Assembly: GCA_001247695.2 (NCBI GenBank)
Contig: LGRX02029370.1
Location: 20,852-84,851 of the forward strand
Direction of reading: 5' to 3'
Source: Cymbomonas tetramitiformis
Lineage: Eukaryota; Chlorophyta; Pyramimonadophyceae; Pyramimonadales; Pyramimonadaceae
DNA: 64,000 nucleotides
In this document: positions 1-10,500 of the stretch, in pieces
Position numbering within the stretch: the stretch's first letter is position 1
Layout of the letters: every line of letters starts with the position of its first letter
The notes under the pieces: model-generated
The model's database searches: none
Seen by the model: only the letters and a program-made list of their open reading frames with translations
What the model was told of the DNA's origin: nothing
Position numbers and translations under genes: made by a program

Positions 1-210
1 GATGCTGTAACCCTATCGGCGGTATTCGGCATTGGAGGTCGGGATGCTATGCATATCTTCCCCCCCGGATGCCTGGTATTTGCACTTTTGGCTGAACAGA
101 AGCGACTTCACTCCCATTGACCTGCACTGTGCCGTAGCCTGGATTCAGGGTCCGCTGGGCGAGAGGGCAAGCGTATCCCGACCATGCGCCTACCGGGGGG
201 GGTGCCGCAG

Positions 211-3200
211 TGGAGTGAGGCGAAGAAGCAAAACTATGTGAAGCATACGGTGCGGGAGTACAATATCCACAAGGCGCTGCAGCATCCGAACATTGTGCAG
301 CTATACGATGTCTTCGAGCTGGACGCCAACACGTTCTGTACCATTCTGGAGTACTGCGAGGGGGGCGACCTTGACAGCTATCTGAAGGTGCGCCCACAGC
401 GGCAGCCCCTGGAGTGCCTCAGTGGAGATGTTCGCTTCGCCTCCTCCCTGGAAGACCCCCGCTCAAGGCGCTCACTCTGCGGGATGTTGGGGGGGATGAG
501 GGAACAGACGAACCGCATCTTGGGGGAGCGTGAGGCCCGCATCATGATGATGCAGGTGGCAGGCCCCCCTTATACCCCATCCCCCCCCTCCCCCGCATTC
601 TGGGATGATGGCAGGCCCACACCAGGATGATGCAAGTCACAGGCTTCTTGCCTTCGCGCTGCACCCTTATCACAGTGTTACAGATGGACCAGTAGAGGGG
701 CCGACGATGATCCTCTTGGCTGACCCACTCGCGGGTGCAAGGGTGCAGGTGCTCGCTGGTCTTGACTATGTAGCGGACCCTGAGCGCCGCGTCATCCACT
801 ACGACCTTAAGCCCGGTAACATACTCTTTGACCGCCATGGCGTTGTCAAGATCACTGATTTTGGCCTGAGCAAGGCACAGCCCCGCCCCTTCCCCCCCCT
901 GATCTCAGTGACTGGCGCTGTTCTGCACTAGCCTGCTTCAAGTGCTGAATCCGGGCTGCGCCACGCGGGACGGCCCTGAACTTTGCTCTGAGTCAGCTGG
1001 TGCGCTCGCGTCGCTAGCAGCCACCGAAGTGGAGGCTTTTGGCATGGCCGATGGGGGGACTGATCCGCCCGCACCAATCGTGAGATGTCAGTGGTGCCCT
1101 CGCATCATTCTCCAGGGTCTGAGCTGGGCCCCTTATTCGCAGTGTTAGGGGCCGCATGCGGAGGTAGGTATGTCTTTGAGGGGAGCGGCCACACGGCGCG
1201 TGCACAGGTGATTGAGGAGCAAGGCGCGGACTGCTTGGAGCTCACGTCGCAAGGTACGTGACCATCGCCGGGCACTCGCGCAGTGACAGCATGACGGCTC
1301 ACGCCGGCATCCCCAGCGGACCACCACCGCCGCCGCAAAGCAAAGCCTGTCGATGGGCGAGACAGAGGACGCAGAGAGAAGGGGCCGCTGCGCCACCTGG
1401 CGCACTCTACTCGAGCTGCTGCACGGTTTGGCAGGGCAGGCTGGGTGCGCCCAACAGCCGACAGGACGTCTCGGAGTGAGGGAGGGAGGGAGGGGATGGC
1501 CGCAACCCTGCAGGGGCCGGAACATACTGGTACCTGCCTCCCGAGTGCTTCGAAGTGGGGAATCGCCCGCCCCAAATCTCCAACAAGGTAGTGTCCCGAA
1601 GGCCACAGGCGACCAAGGGCGGTGCTGAATGCCCGGAGGCTTGCAGCAAGGCGCAGCCAGAGCTCCCAGGGGGTGTACTCCGTGATTGGCAGCATGCCTG
1701 GGGGGCAGGGCTGGTGTGCTGGGACAGGACTCCGCCATACAGGGGGACGGGGCCGGGCAGCTGGCATGGGATGACATGTGTGGGGCATCCTGTGTGGGGC
1801 GTCGTGTATGTGATGGCATTTATGGGGTGGCATGTGGGGGCGGCATGTATGGGGTGGGCATGTATGGGATGTATGGGGTGGTGTGGCGGCATGTATGGGG
1901 TGGCATGTGTGGGGCGGCATGGGGGCGGTGTGGGGGCGGCATGTGTGGGGCGGCATGTATGTGGCATCGTGCATGGGGCGTCTTGTATGGAGCGTCATGA
2001 ATTTGCTGTTGAGGATGGCTGGTGTGTTAGGGCTGGAAGCATTTCATAGTGAGTGGGGGGCACATGCTATTTCGCAACCACTGTATCCTGGAGGCCCTTG
2101 CGCCGGTGCAGGGCCTTCTCTGCACGACAGCCGATCGGGGACTGTTGTGGGGGCCTGGACCCGTGAAATGCCCAGGATGCATTTAATGACCGATTGGGAG
2201 GCGGTGTGGTGCGGATATAACTGTGTGAGTCTTAGTGGTCTGTGTGGCAGCAGAATATGACACTGAGCCGTACTGGTCTGTGTGGCAGCAGAATATGATA
2301 CTGAGCCGTACTGGTCTGTGTGGTAGCAGAATATGACACTGAGCCGTACTGGTCTGCGTGACAGCAGAATATGACACTGAGCCGTAGTGGTCTGCATGAC
2401 AGCAGAATATGACACTGAGCTGTAGTGGTCTGCATGACAGCAGAATATGACACTGAGCCGTACTGGTCTGTGTGGCAGCAGAATATGACACTGAGCCGTA
2501 GTGGTCTGCATGACAGCAGAATATGACACTGAGCCGTACTGGTCTGCGTGACAGCAGAATATGGCACTGAGCCGTAGTGGTCTGCGTGGCAGCAGAATAT
2601 GACACTGAGCTGTAGTGGTCTGCATGACAGCAGAATATGACACTGAGCCGTAGTGGTCTGCGTGGCAGCAGAATATGACACTGAGCCGTAGTGGTCTGCG
2701 CGACAGCAGAATATGACACTGAGTCGCGGCGCTGGTGTGAGCCACCGGTGTGGCAGGTGGATGTTTGGAGCGCCGGTGTGATCTTCTACCAGATGCTTTA
2801 TGGCCACCGGCCCTTCGGTCACAATTTGTCACAGGTGGGGCCTTCGGTCATAATCTGTCACATGTCATTCTGCGCATGCTGCCCACCTCCTTGCCACCAT
2901 ATCGCTGGCGCCCTCTGCAGGCGTGATACACGCATTCACTCTGCGCAATGATTTAGGTACGAAGCAGATAGATAGAGAAGTCGCCTGTTTCAAACTCATG
3001 ATTGGTTCCCTGTGGAGGTGGTATGGATTCAGGAAAAAATCCTGCGAGAGGAGGTGATCATACGTGCAAACAAAGTGGAGTTCCCCGCCAAGCCAGTGGT
3101 GTCTAATGAGGTATGCCCAGCTCGATACAATTTGCAGACTTCCTGCGCGGTATACTGCATTTGCATTTTTGTGTGCATCGTTTGTTGAATGATGTTTGTC

Positions 3201-3457
3201 TCTGCGCTGCTCATTCTGCAATTGAAGGTCAATTCGCCAAAACGTCGTTTCCTCCTTTAATTTCTCCATCTCCTATAACGCAGTGGTATTTCATGAGCAT
3301 TATAAGAGCCTATGCTTATCTGACTTTGTTCTGGTTTTGTATCCTGCAGGTAAAAGAATTCATTCAACTCTGCCTGACCCACCGACAAGCAGACCGTCCC
3401 GATGTGCGTGCTGCAGCAAATGATCCGTACATTTCGGGTGTGCGAATGAAGAAATAG
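211..3457 (+). CDS. TLK: Tousled-like serine/threonine kinase, 3' part (5' end outside the window or not recognised)
   Basis: Nuclear Ser/Thr kinase family that phosphorylates the histone chaperone ASF1 in chromatin assembly (family knowledge). Exons read from sequence: 211-387, 508-555, 749-874, 1208-1253, 1514-1587, 2757-2834, 3033-3110, 3350-3457. They join in one frame to 244 residues plus stop TAG at 3455-3457. Visible motifs are [20 protein letters not shown], the catalytic-loop form HYDLKPGN that is typical of TLKs, [19 protein letters not shown] and [20 protein letters not shown]. The glycine loop and the VAIK lysine are not in the window, so N-terminal exons lie upstream. All introns are GT-AG except the one after 874, which starts with GC. 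The 2757 exon follows a 1.17-kb intron full of minisatellite. A TGTAA, the polyadenylation signal of chlorophytes, lies 16 nt after the stop. Exon edges are manual calls. Confidence 0.93.
1760..1990. repeat. G-rich degenerate repeat in a TLK intron
   Basis: Irregular iterations of GGGGCGGCATGT / GGGGTGGCATGTAT inside the intron between exons 1514-1587 and 2757-2834. The strand asymmetry (G-rich on +) keeps long spurious frames open on both strands. No coding signal. Confidence 0.75.
2236..2724. repeat. 38-bp minisatellite, about 12.8 copies, in a TLK intron
   Basis: Unit begins TGGTCTGTGTGGCAGCAGAA; unit starts at 2236, 2274 and 2312 give a period of exactly 38 bp. Copies differ mainly at GTG/ATG/CGT next to CTG and at TAC/TAG. 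Because 38 is not a multiple of 3 and the unit lacks reverse-strand stops, all three minus frames stay open. That explains three overlapping long but meaningless minus ORFs here. The array ends 32 bp before the acceptor of exon 2757. Confidence 0.95.
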
Positions 3458-5615
3458 GAGAGAGGGGTTGTTGTGTAAATAATATCTTAAATAGAATAGG
3501 ATCAACTCCTTGTGCGGTTTTGAAGCACTTGCCTTAGGCCGCTTCATCTTGGAGCAAGTAACATTTTGACAGTACTTGAGTGCGAATATTGCCCGATGGA
3601 TGACGTGCCGCGTCGCTTTGAGAATGCCTTAGAGGAGACGATTACTTTGAATATGATCCGAAGAAGCCATATACTGGAGTGCGTCGATGGAACTCTGCCG
3701 CATGCTTGTGCAATGGATTTGTGTGAGTAGTTATCAGGCATTGTGAAGCATCTTGGAGGTGTGGTTAGCATATGATAAGGATTTGAGCGGATCATGTGCT
3801 CACTAGTGTGAAGCAGGTGAGCTCGCATACTTGAAATTTTGGAATTCTATGTTAATCTTGCCTTCAGTAGATGCAGACAGGAAAACATTAGCGCCCAATG
3901 GTGTCCTCTTAACATACTCTTAGTCAGCGATGAATGTGACGATCCTCCACAACTTGGCTCATAAAACCGTATGACCTCGATTATAGAGACCTACTTAAGG
4001 GGCACTCATAAATGTTAGGACCTCTCCTCCGGACAATCGAAAAATCGCAGATATTGTTTCTCTAATCGGGAGCGACAGGTCAAGACTTTGCAACTCAATT
4101 TTAGAAAGATAAAAGTAAATACCCAACACAATCACCCAAAAAACACGGTTTTTTTTTATGACGTGTAGAACTTCCGCCTTTCACGTGTTATGTGGGCTGA
4201 ATCGCCATTTTAGTGCACGTTCTGTAGAGTTAATGCCACGTAGATGATATGCGCACGTGGAACAGGTGAGTCGTGTTTTGAACAATCGGGGATATAACGT
4301 ACGTAACGTGTTATGGTACATATAGGGTTATATAGCTATTGCAAAGCACCGTAAGGAACCCATAGGGATAGCGGGGATGTGATATTGGGACAGTGGGGAC
4401 ACATATACACATATAGTAGGGACAGTGGAGATACGCCATATATGGACATGTCCCGATATGGACTCTTTTGCACCAGTGGGGCGACGTGTGTGTGGACCTT
4501 GTGGGCTATTGAGACGAGAGCTACAGTATTAGGATAACACGTTTGTGTGGTGGTTACTAGCTGCTCTTGTGCGCGTCAGGAATATAAGTGTGTGCGCAAA
4601 TTGTGCTCCGAGTGTTTGGAGATTGGGCGCGCTCGTCGCGTATGTTCCGTCTTGTTCGGTTGGGGTTTTGCGAGATCCGAGCTTTTTAACGCTTTACGAG
4701 CTTGGTGGAAGCAGATGTTAATGGAGCGTTAGTGTGAGTGTATGATGGAGCCTCAACCTACAGCACGTTTTCGCGCTGTATACATATGAGACCGTGATAG
4801 AATTGTTCGTTCTTGCCCTGGATTTGTCTGCACCGTATACGACGAGTTTACAATGCGCCACCTTCAGCCAAGCTAACCCTATGGATGGCATGTTTTGTGT
4901 TTACCGCTACAGCGCTGAGCCTCTATATAAACGCATATAAATATAAATGACAGTTCCATATTGAATCGTGCGAATTGGTTTAACTATCGGATGCCTCAGT
5001 TGCTTGGTACAAATCGCACAATGCGTGGTAGTAAGCCTGAGTGAATACTATAATATTGAATCGTGCGTATAACAGGAGCATCGAGATCGAAAACCCAGCA
5101 TATACATTGAAATTTAGTTTTGCTGCTCAATACTGTGAATGATGGCGTATGGCAATGAGAAGTGGTTTCCCATCATCGCTTCAAATCCCGAAATTTGCCA
5201 AGAAAAAAACTGAGGAGTGAATTGCTGCATTATTCGTGTCAGAGCAAGAATTTCACGGCAGCCCCCCACAGGCACATGCCGGTAGAGGGAGTGGTGACAG
5301 ATGTCGCCCGACCTTGTCGACTGTCGTGGGCTTGCCGATCGAGACCCCGTTGCAAATCGGCAGATCTGCGTGTTCCAGTTTGAGTAGCATTTGCTGATCA
5401 GTATATTCAGGGCTCACTGCCAAGCTCGATGGGTCAGTCCGCCGAGTACTCGGTTGAAGGAGCGACAACCGAAATCCCACAACCTTGGTGGGCAGTTTTC
5501 TCATGTCAAACCCTCAGGTGCATAGCACCCTTCAGCTCTTTGTTTACGAATATTCGTAGCTTGAAGTTAGAAACAAAAACTCTTCCGAAATTCTACAGGA
5601 TGGCAGCGCCTCCCC
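3458..5615. other. Intergenic, no recognised gene
   Basis: Short AT-richer sequence after the TLK gene. I see no conserved protein, RNA gene or high-copy repeat here. Small ORFs (for example 4547-4732 and 5162-5383) have no recognisable domain. Confidence 0.6.
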
Positions 5616-6175
5616 CACTGACACTGTACAACAGGTCATACCTAGCTGCAATCCGAACACTCCGTATATCTCGATACGTGTCTATCAGATCTTAGCTTTT
5701 CACCCGACACGTTCAGCGTTATTTCGAATATCACTGCTTGATGAGTCATTTTGCGATATTCTAGTACACTGCACTTGCATGATGCTCAAGCAAATGGGCA
5801 GGTCATCCCGACCTGTATCAAAGAGCCGGCCAGTAAATGTCAACTCAGTTTATATTTGAATGAAAATACCAACAAGCACGTGAGTAACATCCGCCTTCAG
5901 CATAATACCGAAGTGGCAATGCATCTATAAGCAAGCTCCCTTTTGGTCAAGACGTGGTCCCAGTTGGACGGCCTCGGGATGACCTGCGGTCGCCCATTTG
6001 CTCGAGCATCATGCAAGTGTAGTGTACTAGAATATCGCAAAACGGCTCATCAAGCAGTGATATTCAAAGTAACGCTGAACGTGCCGGATGAAAAGCTAAG
6101 ATTTGATAGACACATTTCAAGATATATAGAATGATCGGATTACAGCTAGGTGTGACCTGGTGTACAGAATCAGTG
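5616..6175. mobile_element. Fold-back (MITE-like) element with CACTG...CAGTG ends
   Basis: A roughly 190-bp imperfect inverted repeat: the left arm (5616 to about 5812) matches the reverse complement of the right arm (about 5965 to 6175). The outer ends read CACTGACACTGTACAACAGG on the left and CACTGATTCTGTACACCAGG on the reverse complement of the right. The centre of about 150 bp is unique and non-coding. CACTG termini suggest a non-autonomous CACTA-type relative, but I cannot show a clean 2-3 bp target duplication. The large LTR element starts at the last base of this element. Confidence 0.7.
6171..6175. repeat. Target-site duplication CAGTG, left copy
   Basis: CAGTG directly precedes the left LTR and is repeated at 19901-19905 directly after the right LTR. 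Five bp is the usual length for Ty3/gypsy integration. The five bases are also the end of the fold-back element. Confidence 0.9.
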
Positions 6176-6868
6176 TGTGCCAGGGGCACGACGACAGATG
6201 CTCGGAGATATGTTTTTGATTGAACGTGCAAAGGTACACAATTCGGATTTTTATAATATACTGGATCAGGGCCAGATTGAGGTACAAACGATAATTCGGT
6301 TCCGAGTTCTGAAGGCTAAACACTTCTCAAGTGCTCTACTTATTCACTCGTCACTCAGGTTGCAGGGTCAACCACTCGAGAGCCGATGTCACACTTCGGC
6401 TCAACGTTCAGTTCCCGATCCGATCTCATTTCTAATTCCGATTCGTCATTCTCGATTCAGATGTTATGCCAACAGGCTGACACGATGACTGCCCCACAGT
6501 ACTGTCATACTACTGTACTGTCATACTGTCATACTGTCATAGCGTCATACTGTCATACTGTCATAACCTTAATATCTGATATTCGATTTCATTGTCTTTT
6601 CAACCCCGATGCGAATCTGACCATTCTTCGAGGGTCTGACTGAGTTCCACGATGACACCCCCCACAGTACTGTCATACTACTATAGTGTCATACTGTCAT
6701 ACTGTCATAGTGTCATAGTGTCATACTGTCATACCCCGGACATCTGGTATTCATTCTCATCGTGATTTCAAGCCCAATCTCACTGTCATCGTGCCAATCC
6801 CAGATTACCCCCGATGACACACATACGGACGCATAGACATATCGGCTCACGCTGTGCCTCCGGGCACA
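6176..6868 (-). repeat. Left LTR (3' LTR of the gypsy element), 693 bp
   Basis: Starts TGTGCC and ends GGCACA, giving the canonical TG...CA and a 6-bp terminal inverted repeat. It contains CTGTCATA-type microsatellite tracts at about 6498-6565 and 6665-6735. It matches 19232-19900 almost base for base apart from a 24-bp microsatellite length difference. Confidence 0.95.
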
Positions 6869-6882
6869 ACTCTCCCCCCCTT
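6869..6882 (-). promoter_or_regulatory. Polypurine tract (plus-strand primer)
   Basis: Read on the minus strand, AAGGGGGGGAGAGT abuts the TG of the 3' LTR. This is the expected place and composition for the primer of second-strand cDNA synthesis. Confidence 0.85.
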
Positions 6883-7056
6883 AGGAGTGGTCTACCTCCT
6901 GGGATCACTCCGCTAAGGTACCCATCTAAGTTCCAGTTCTTAGGTTCTCTGGTTCCTTGCTGTTTCCAGTTCTTAGGTTCTCTGGTTCCTCTTCGAGCAT
7001 AGTTCGCCTGCCGCTACCAGGGCACCACTTTCAAGAAGAAGGGTGCCACTTGGAAT

Positions 7057-7526
7057 CTAAAGCGGGTCTTCAGTGTCGCGGAGGCGTAAATGTCGGAAAA
7101 GTTGTCGTAGCAGGAGTGCTGGCACGGGGTATACACTCGCAGATCGACCTGCTCCAGTCTGCTGCGGGTGAGGTCCAAGCTGAGCAGTCTCTGGGTGAGC
7201 ACCGGTTGCCCATCTGCACGCACACGGTGTTGAAGTAGTACAGCGTAGCAGGGGCGAGGGTGGTGCTGAGTTCGTCCATATGCAGGTGGGTTTCATGTAC
7301 TGCGTACCATACATGCAGTAGGTACACACCAGCGGTGGGGGAAGCTGGCGCATCATAGGGCGAAGCCGTAGCGCGTTAGGGAAGCGACCTCTGGGGTTTT
7401 CCATGAACCAATGTTTTGGCTCTAGGTAGTCAATGATCTGCAATGCTCGTCGTACGATTTTGTCAGCCTGGGGAAGGTCAGGGGGTCCACCAGTGGTGCG
7501 CGCTTGACTGTACTGCCTGCAGGGGG
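7057..7526 (-). pseudogene. C5-cytosine methyltransferase-like domain, C-terminal part in a shifted frame
   Basis: Continues the methyltransferase that starts at about 7712 in the main pol frame. The catalytic Pro-Cys (read SPCRQYSQARTTGG in this frame; SPPC if one C is added) and the motif ENPRGRF are here, followed by CTYCMYGTQY and a tail to a stop at 7057. The preceding frame reads ASPPAGST across the same site, so the two halves are separated by one nucleotide in a run of five C (minus strand; + strand G at 7522-7526). The layout SPPC, then IVRRALQIIDYLEP, then ENP follows C5-methyltransferase motifs IV-VI. The break could be a real mutation, recoding or an assembly error. Confidence 0.75.
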
Positions 7527-10500
7527 ACTTGCCCAAATAACATCGAAGAATCCAGGCGGGTATTGCCTGTAGTCCCATTGCAAGATGTCACACACATGAG
7601 TGGGTTGCCAGATATGCCCGGAGTCGAGGGTCACCACTGAGGCGGAGGGGAAGCAATTTAGGAATTCCCTCTCTACTGAGCCAGTACCGCTGAAAAGTAC
7701 GAGAATCCTGGGCGTGCGGGTTGTTTTTGCCTGTATTGCCAGCAGCTCTGTCACCAGTGCCAACGACCCATCTTCCACGCGCTCCTGGCGTTCCCACGGC
7801 AGGGGGATATCATCTTCCATCTGTTCGAGCTGGTCCAGTTCATCGCAGGGATTGGTGATGAGGTGGGCCAGTGTCATTCCGGCTTGAGCGGAGTGGCGGC
7901 CACGCTGCTCGCGTCGCCGAGTGGCTTCGTCGCGGACTTGCGCTTCCATGTGCAGTCTCGCTTGCTCGAATTCACGAAGTTGTTGGAGTGGACCTCCGCG
8001 TTCAAGTTTGTCACGCGTCCTCCATTGGTCGTGAGCTTTGGAGTAGCCAGTCCAGCGAACCTTCCACTCTTCCACCTCCTTTCCTCGAACAGACCGCACT
8101 CGACGTGCAAGGATACGCTCAACGTGTGCTTCCTTCTGACCGTCCACTACCACCTCTTCAGGTACTGCTAGGTGATCGCGTGCGGCAAAAGCATCTTGAC
8201 CGCTGGTGTACGGTTTGAGGCGATGTTGAGCGAACACGTCGTGAATCCGCCAGTGAGGAGGGAGGCGTAGGCGGTAGGCTACTGGAGCTCCTCTGTCGGC
8301 CTCTGGCATGGTCATCTGTACATCGCTGAAGAAGCGTTCGGTCACAGGAACTGGTCCATGCCAGCGCTTGGTCAGTTTCCTACAGATGGAGCGATCCATC
8401 ACCTTCTCCGTAAGGTGTTTCGCCTCTATCCAGACCAGATCTCCAACAGCATACTCCCGCTGCCCGTGTCTGCGATCAAACTGTTCGCGCTGTCGCTGTT
8501 GAGCCAGCTCTAACCGCTGTCTGGCGTCCCGCAGCTGCGACGAAAATTTCACAGCCACTTCGTGTGCGGTGCCTACTCCCCCAGTTCGTCGTCCAGCGGT
8601 GGACTGTGCGGCCTCCAGGAAAAGGTCCAACTGCGACAGCGGCGAGAACCCGAACACCAGCTCAAATGGCGTGAAGCCAGTAGATTCACTCCTGGAGTCA
8701 TTGATCGCGAACTCCACGTTAGTGGTGAACAGATCCCAGTCCTCCACATTGGCGTCAACAAAGGACCCGAGCATGTCCTCAATAACTCTGTTGCTGTGTT
8801 CTGCCTGGCCGTCAGACCGAGGGTTGTACGGCGTGGTACGAGCCACTTTCACACCCATCAGTCTCATGAGTTCCTGCCAGAAAGCATCTTGAAACCGTGG
8901 GTCACGATCAGAGACAATCTTCATAGGCGCGCCATGTAAGCGCCACACCGAGTCAAAGTAGATTCTGGCCACCACAGCTGCGGAGCTGTCGCCGAAGTTC
9001 ATCGGCACAACGTGGACCATCTTCGTCAGCTTGCAGGTGAAGGCCACGAAAGCATCATTGCCCCTCTCTGATACCGGCAGGCCGGTGACGAAGTCCACCG
9101 CGACATCCTGCCATGGCCTGTTCGGGATGCTGTGAGGGTTTAGCAACCCATCCGGGTAAGTTCCCCGCGGTCTCACCGATTGGCACACTGCGCAGGATGC
9201 AACCCAGGTGCCCACATCTTCCGCGGCACCACGCCAATAGAAGCGTCGCAGCACCCTCTCCAGAGTCTTGTCTCGCCCAGTGTGGCCTGAGGACAATGAC
9301 TCATGAGCATGGCGAATCACTACTTCTCGAAGTGGAGAGTCCTCCCCCAGCACCAACTGATATCTCCCTGCTGCGGTCCTCCAAACCACTTCACCCACCA
9401 GCCTGAAGTCCTGTAGGCATTGGTGTGGTGCCGCCTTCACTTTCTCCCGCAGCGAACGAAGTGTCCCCTCTCGGGTGTACTCCGCTTTCAACGCACGCAG
9501 GAACTTTGAGTCCGACTGCTGGGAGGTTGCGTCTCTGAAGGCTGCTGCCTCACCTGTCCTTATCACAGCGGGGGCCGTTCGCGGGTGCCTCACGCGTGCC
9601 GGCTGTGGTTTGGCGGGAGGGGCGTGTACTATCAGAACAGGCCAACGAAGGTCGAAGGCCTTCCCATCTGGGTTCTCGAAGAACTGATTGGGCTCGCCCT
9701 TTTCATCGTGAGTAGGGATGACCTCCACGATCTGCATATTGGCCTTTCTGAAAAGTTTGCGCCACGCGGGGAGCTTGGACTGGTGATCTGGTAGGACGAA
9801 GATTGCTGAGGTGTTTTCTGGGTCTGCCTTCCATTCTGCGATATACTTGTTCAAAATCGCCTCTACCGTAATGTGCTTGGAGTTATATGGAGGGTTACAC
9901 CAAACCCGAAGGCCCCTCCATTTCTCTGAAAGGCAGTCTGTCCAGAATCTATCCGCCTGTCTGTTGCGGCCGCCAAAGTCACAACAGGCGTCCACATCGA
10001 AGGGTCCAAACTTCTCGGCGTACTTCGAGGAGTACTCTGCTCGGACACGCCAATTCTGTGAGTCTTCGGGGGGAGTCTGCCGTTTTTGCGGGTGAAGGAC
10101 CGGGGATGGAGCTGACTGCTGGGGCGCCTGCTGCGGGGGTGGTGAGCTCACTGGCACCTTCTCAGTGGGCGCCTCCGATGCGTCAGCTCGTGATGGCGTT
10201 CGCGTCTTCGGTGACGCCAACTGTGGAGGCGCTGGGGTCGTAGAGGCTCTTCCAGCGCGTGACATGCTCCTCGTTATCCTTATCTGAGGTGGAGCTCTGT
10301 CAGGGGGTTGGTGTGGAGCTTCTGTCGGCTTCGCGCTATCAGCTTCAGGCCAGTCAGGCATGTCGAAGTCGAGGTGATCCTCCTTCATTCCCTTATAGAG
10401 CTTCGGATTAACGAGAGCGATGGTCTCCCCCATGTCCATGGCCTGTTCCGCCACGGAGAGGGTCTCCACTGCTGAGAGCCAACAGTCAACCGTCTGAGCC

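Noticed and set aside
1..210. An upstream exon of the Tousled-like kinase
   Set aside because: No stretch in 1-210 reads as the glycine-rich loop or VAIK segment in any frame; the first supported exon begins at 211.
2236..2724. CRISPR-like repeat array
   Set aside because: Units are strictly head to tail with no unique spacers, in an intron of a eukaryotic kinase gene.
2044..2832. Three overlapping minus-strand ORFs of 178-262 codons rich in [11 protein letters not shown] / [12 protein letters not shown]
   Set aside because: Direct translation of the 38-bp minisatellite; all frames stay open because 38 is not a multiple of 3 and the unit has no reverse stop.
7070..7327. A second frameshift near the end of the C5-methyltransferase
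   Set aside because: An alternative frame is open, but the frame ending at 7057 keeps a plausible C-terminal tail, so a second break is not needed.
7871..10243. Plus-strand ORFs opposite the pol gene
   Set aside because: Antisense of well-supported integrase, RNase H and methyltransferase sequence.
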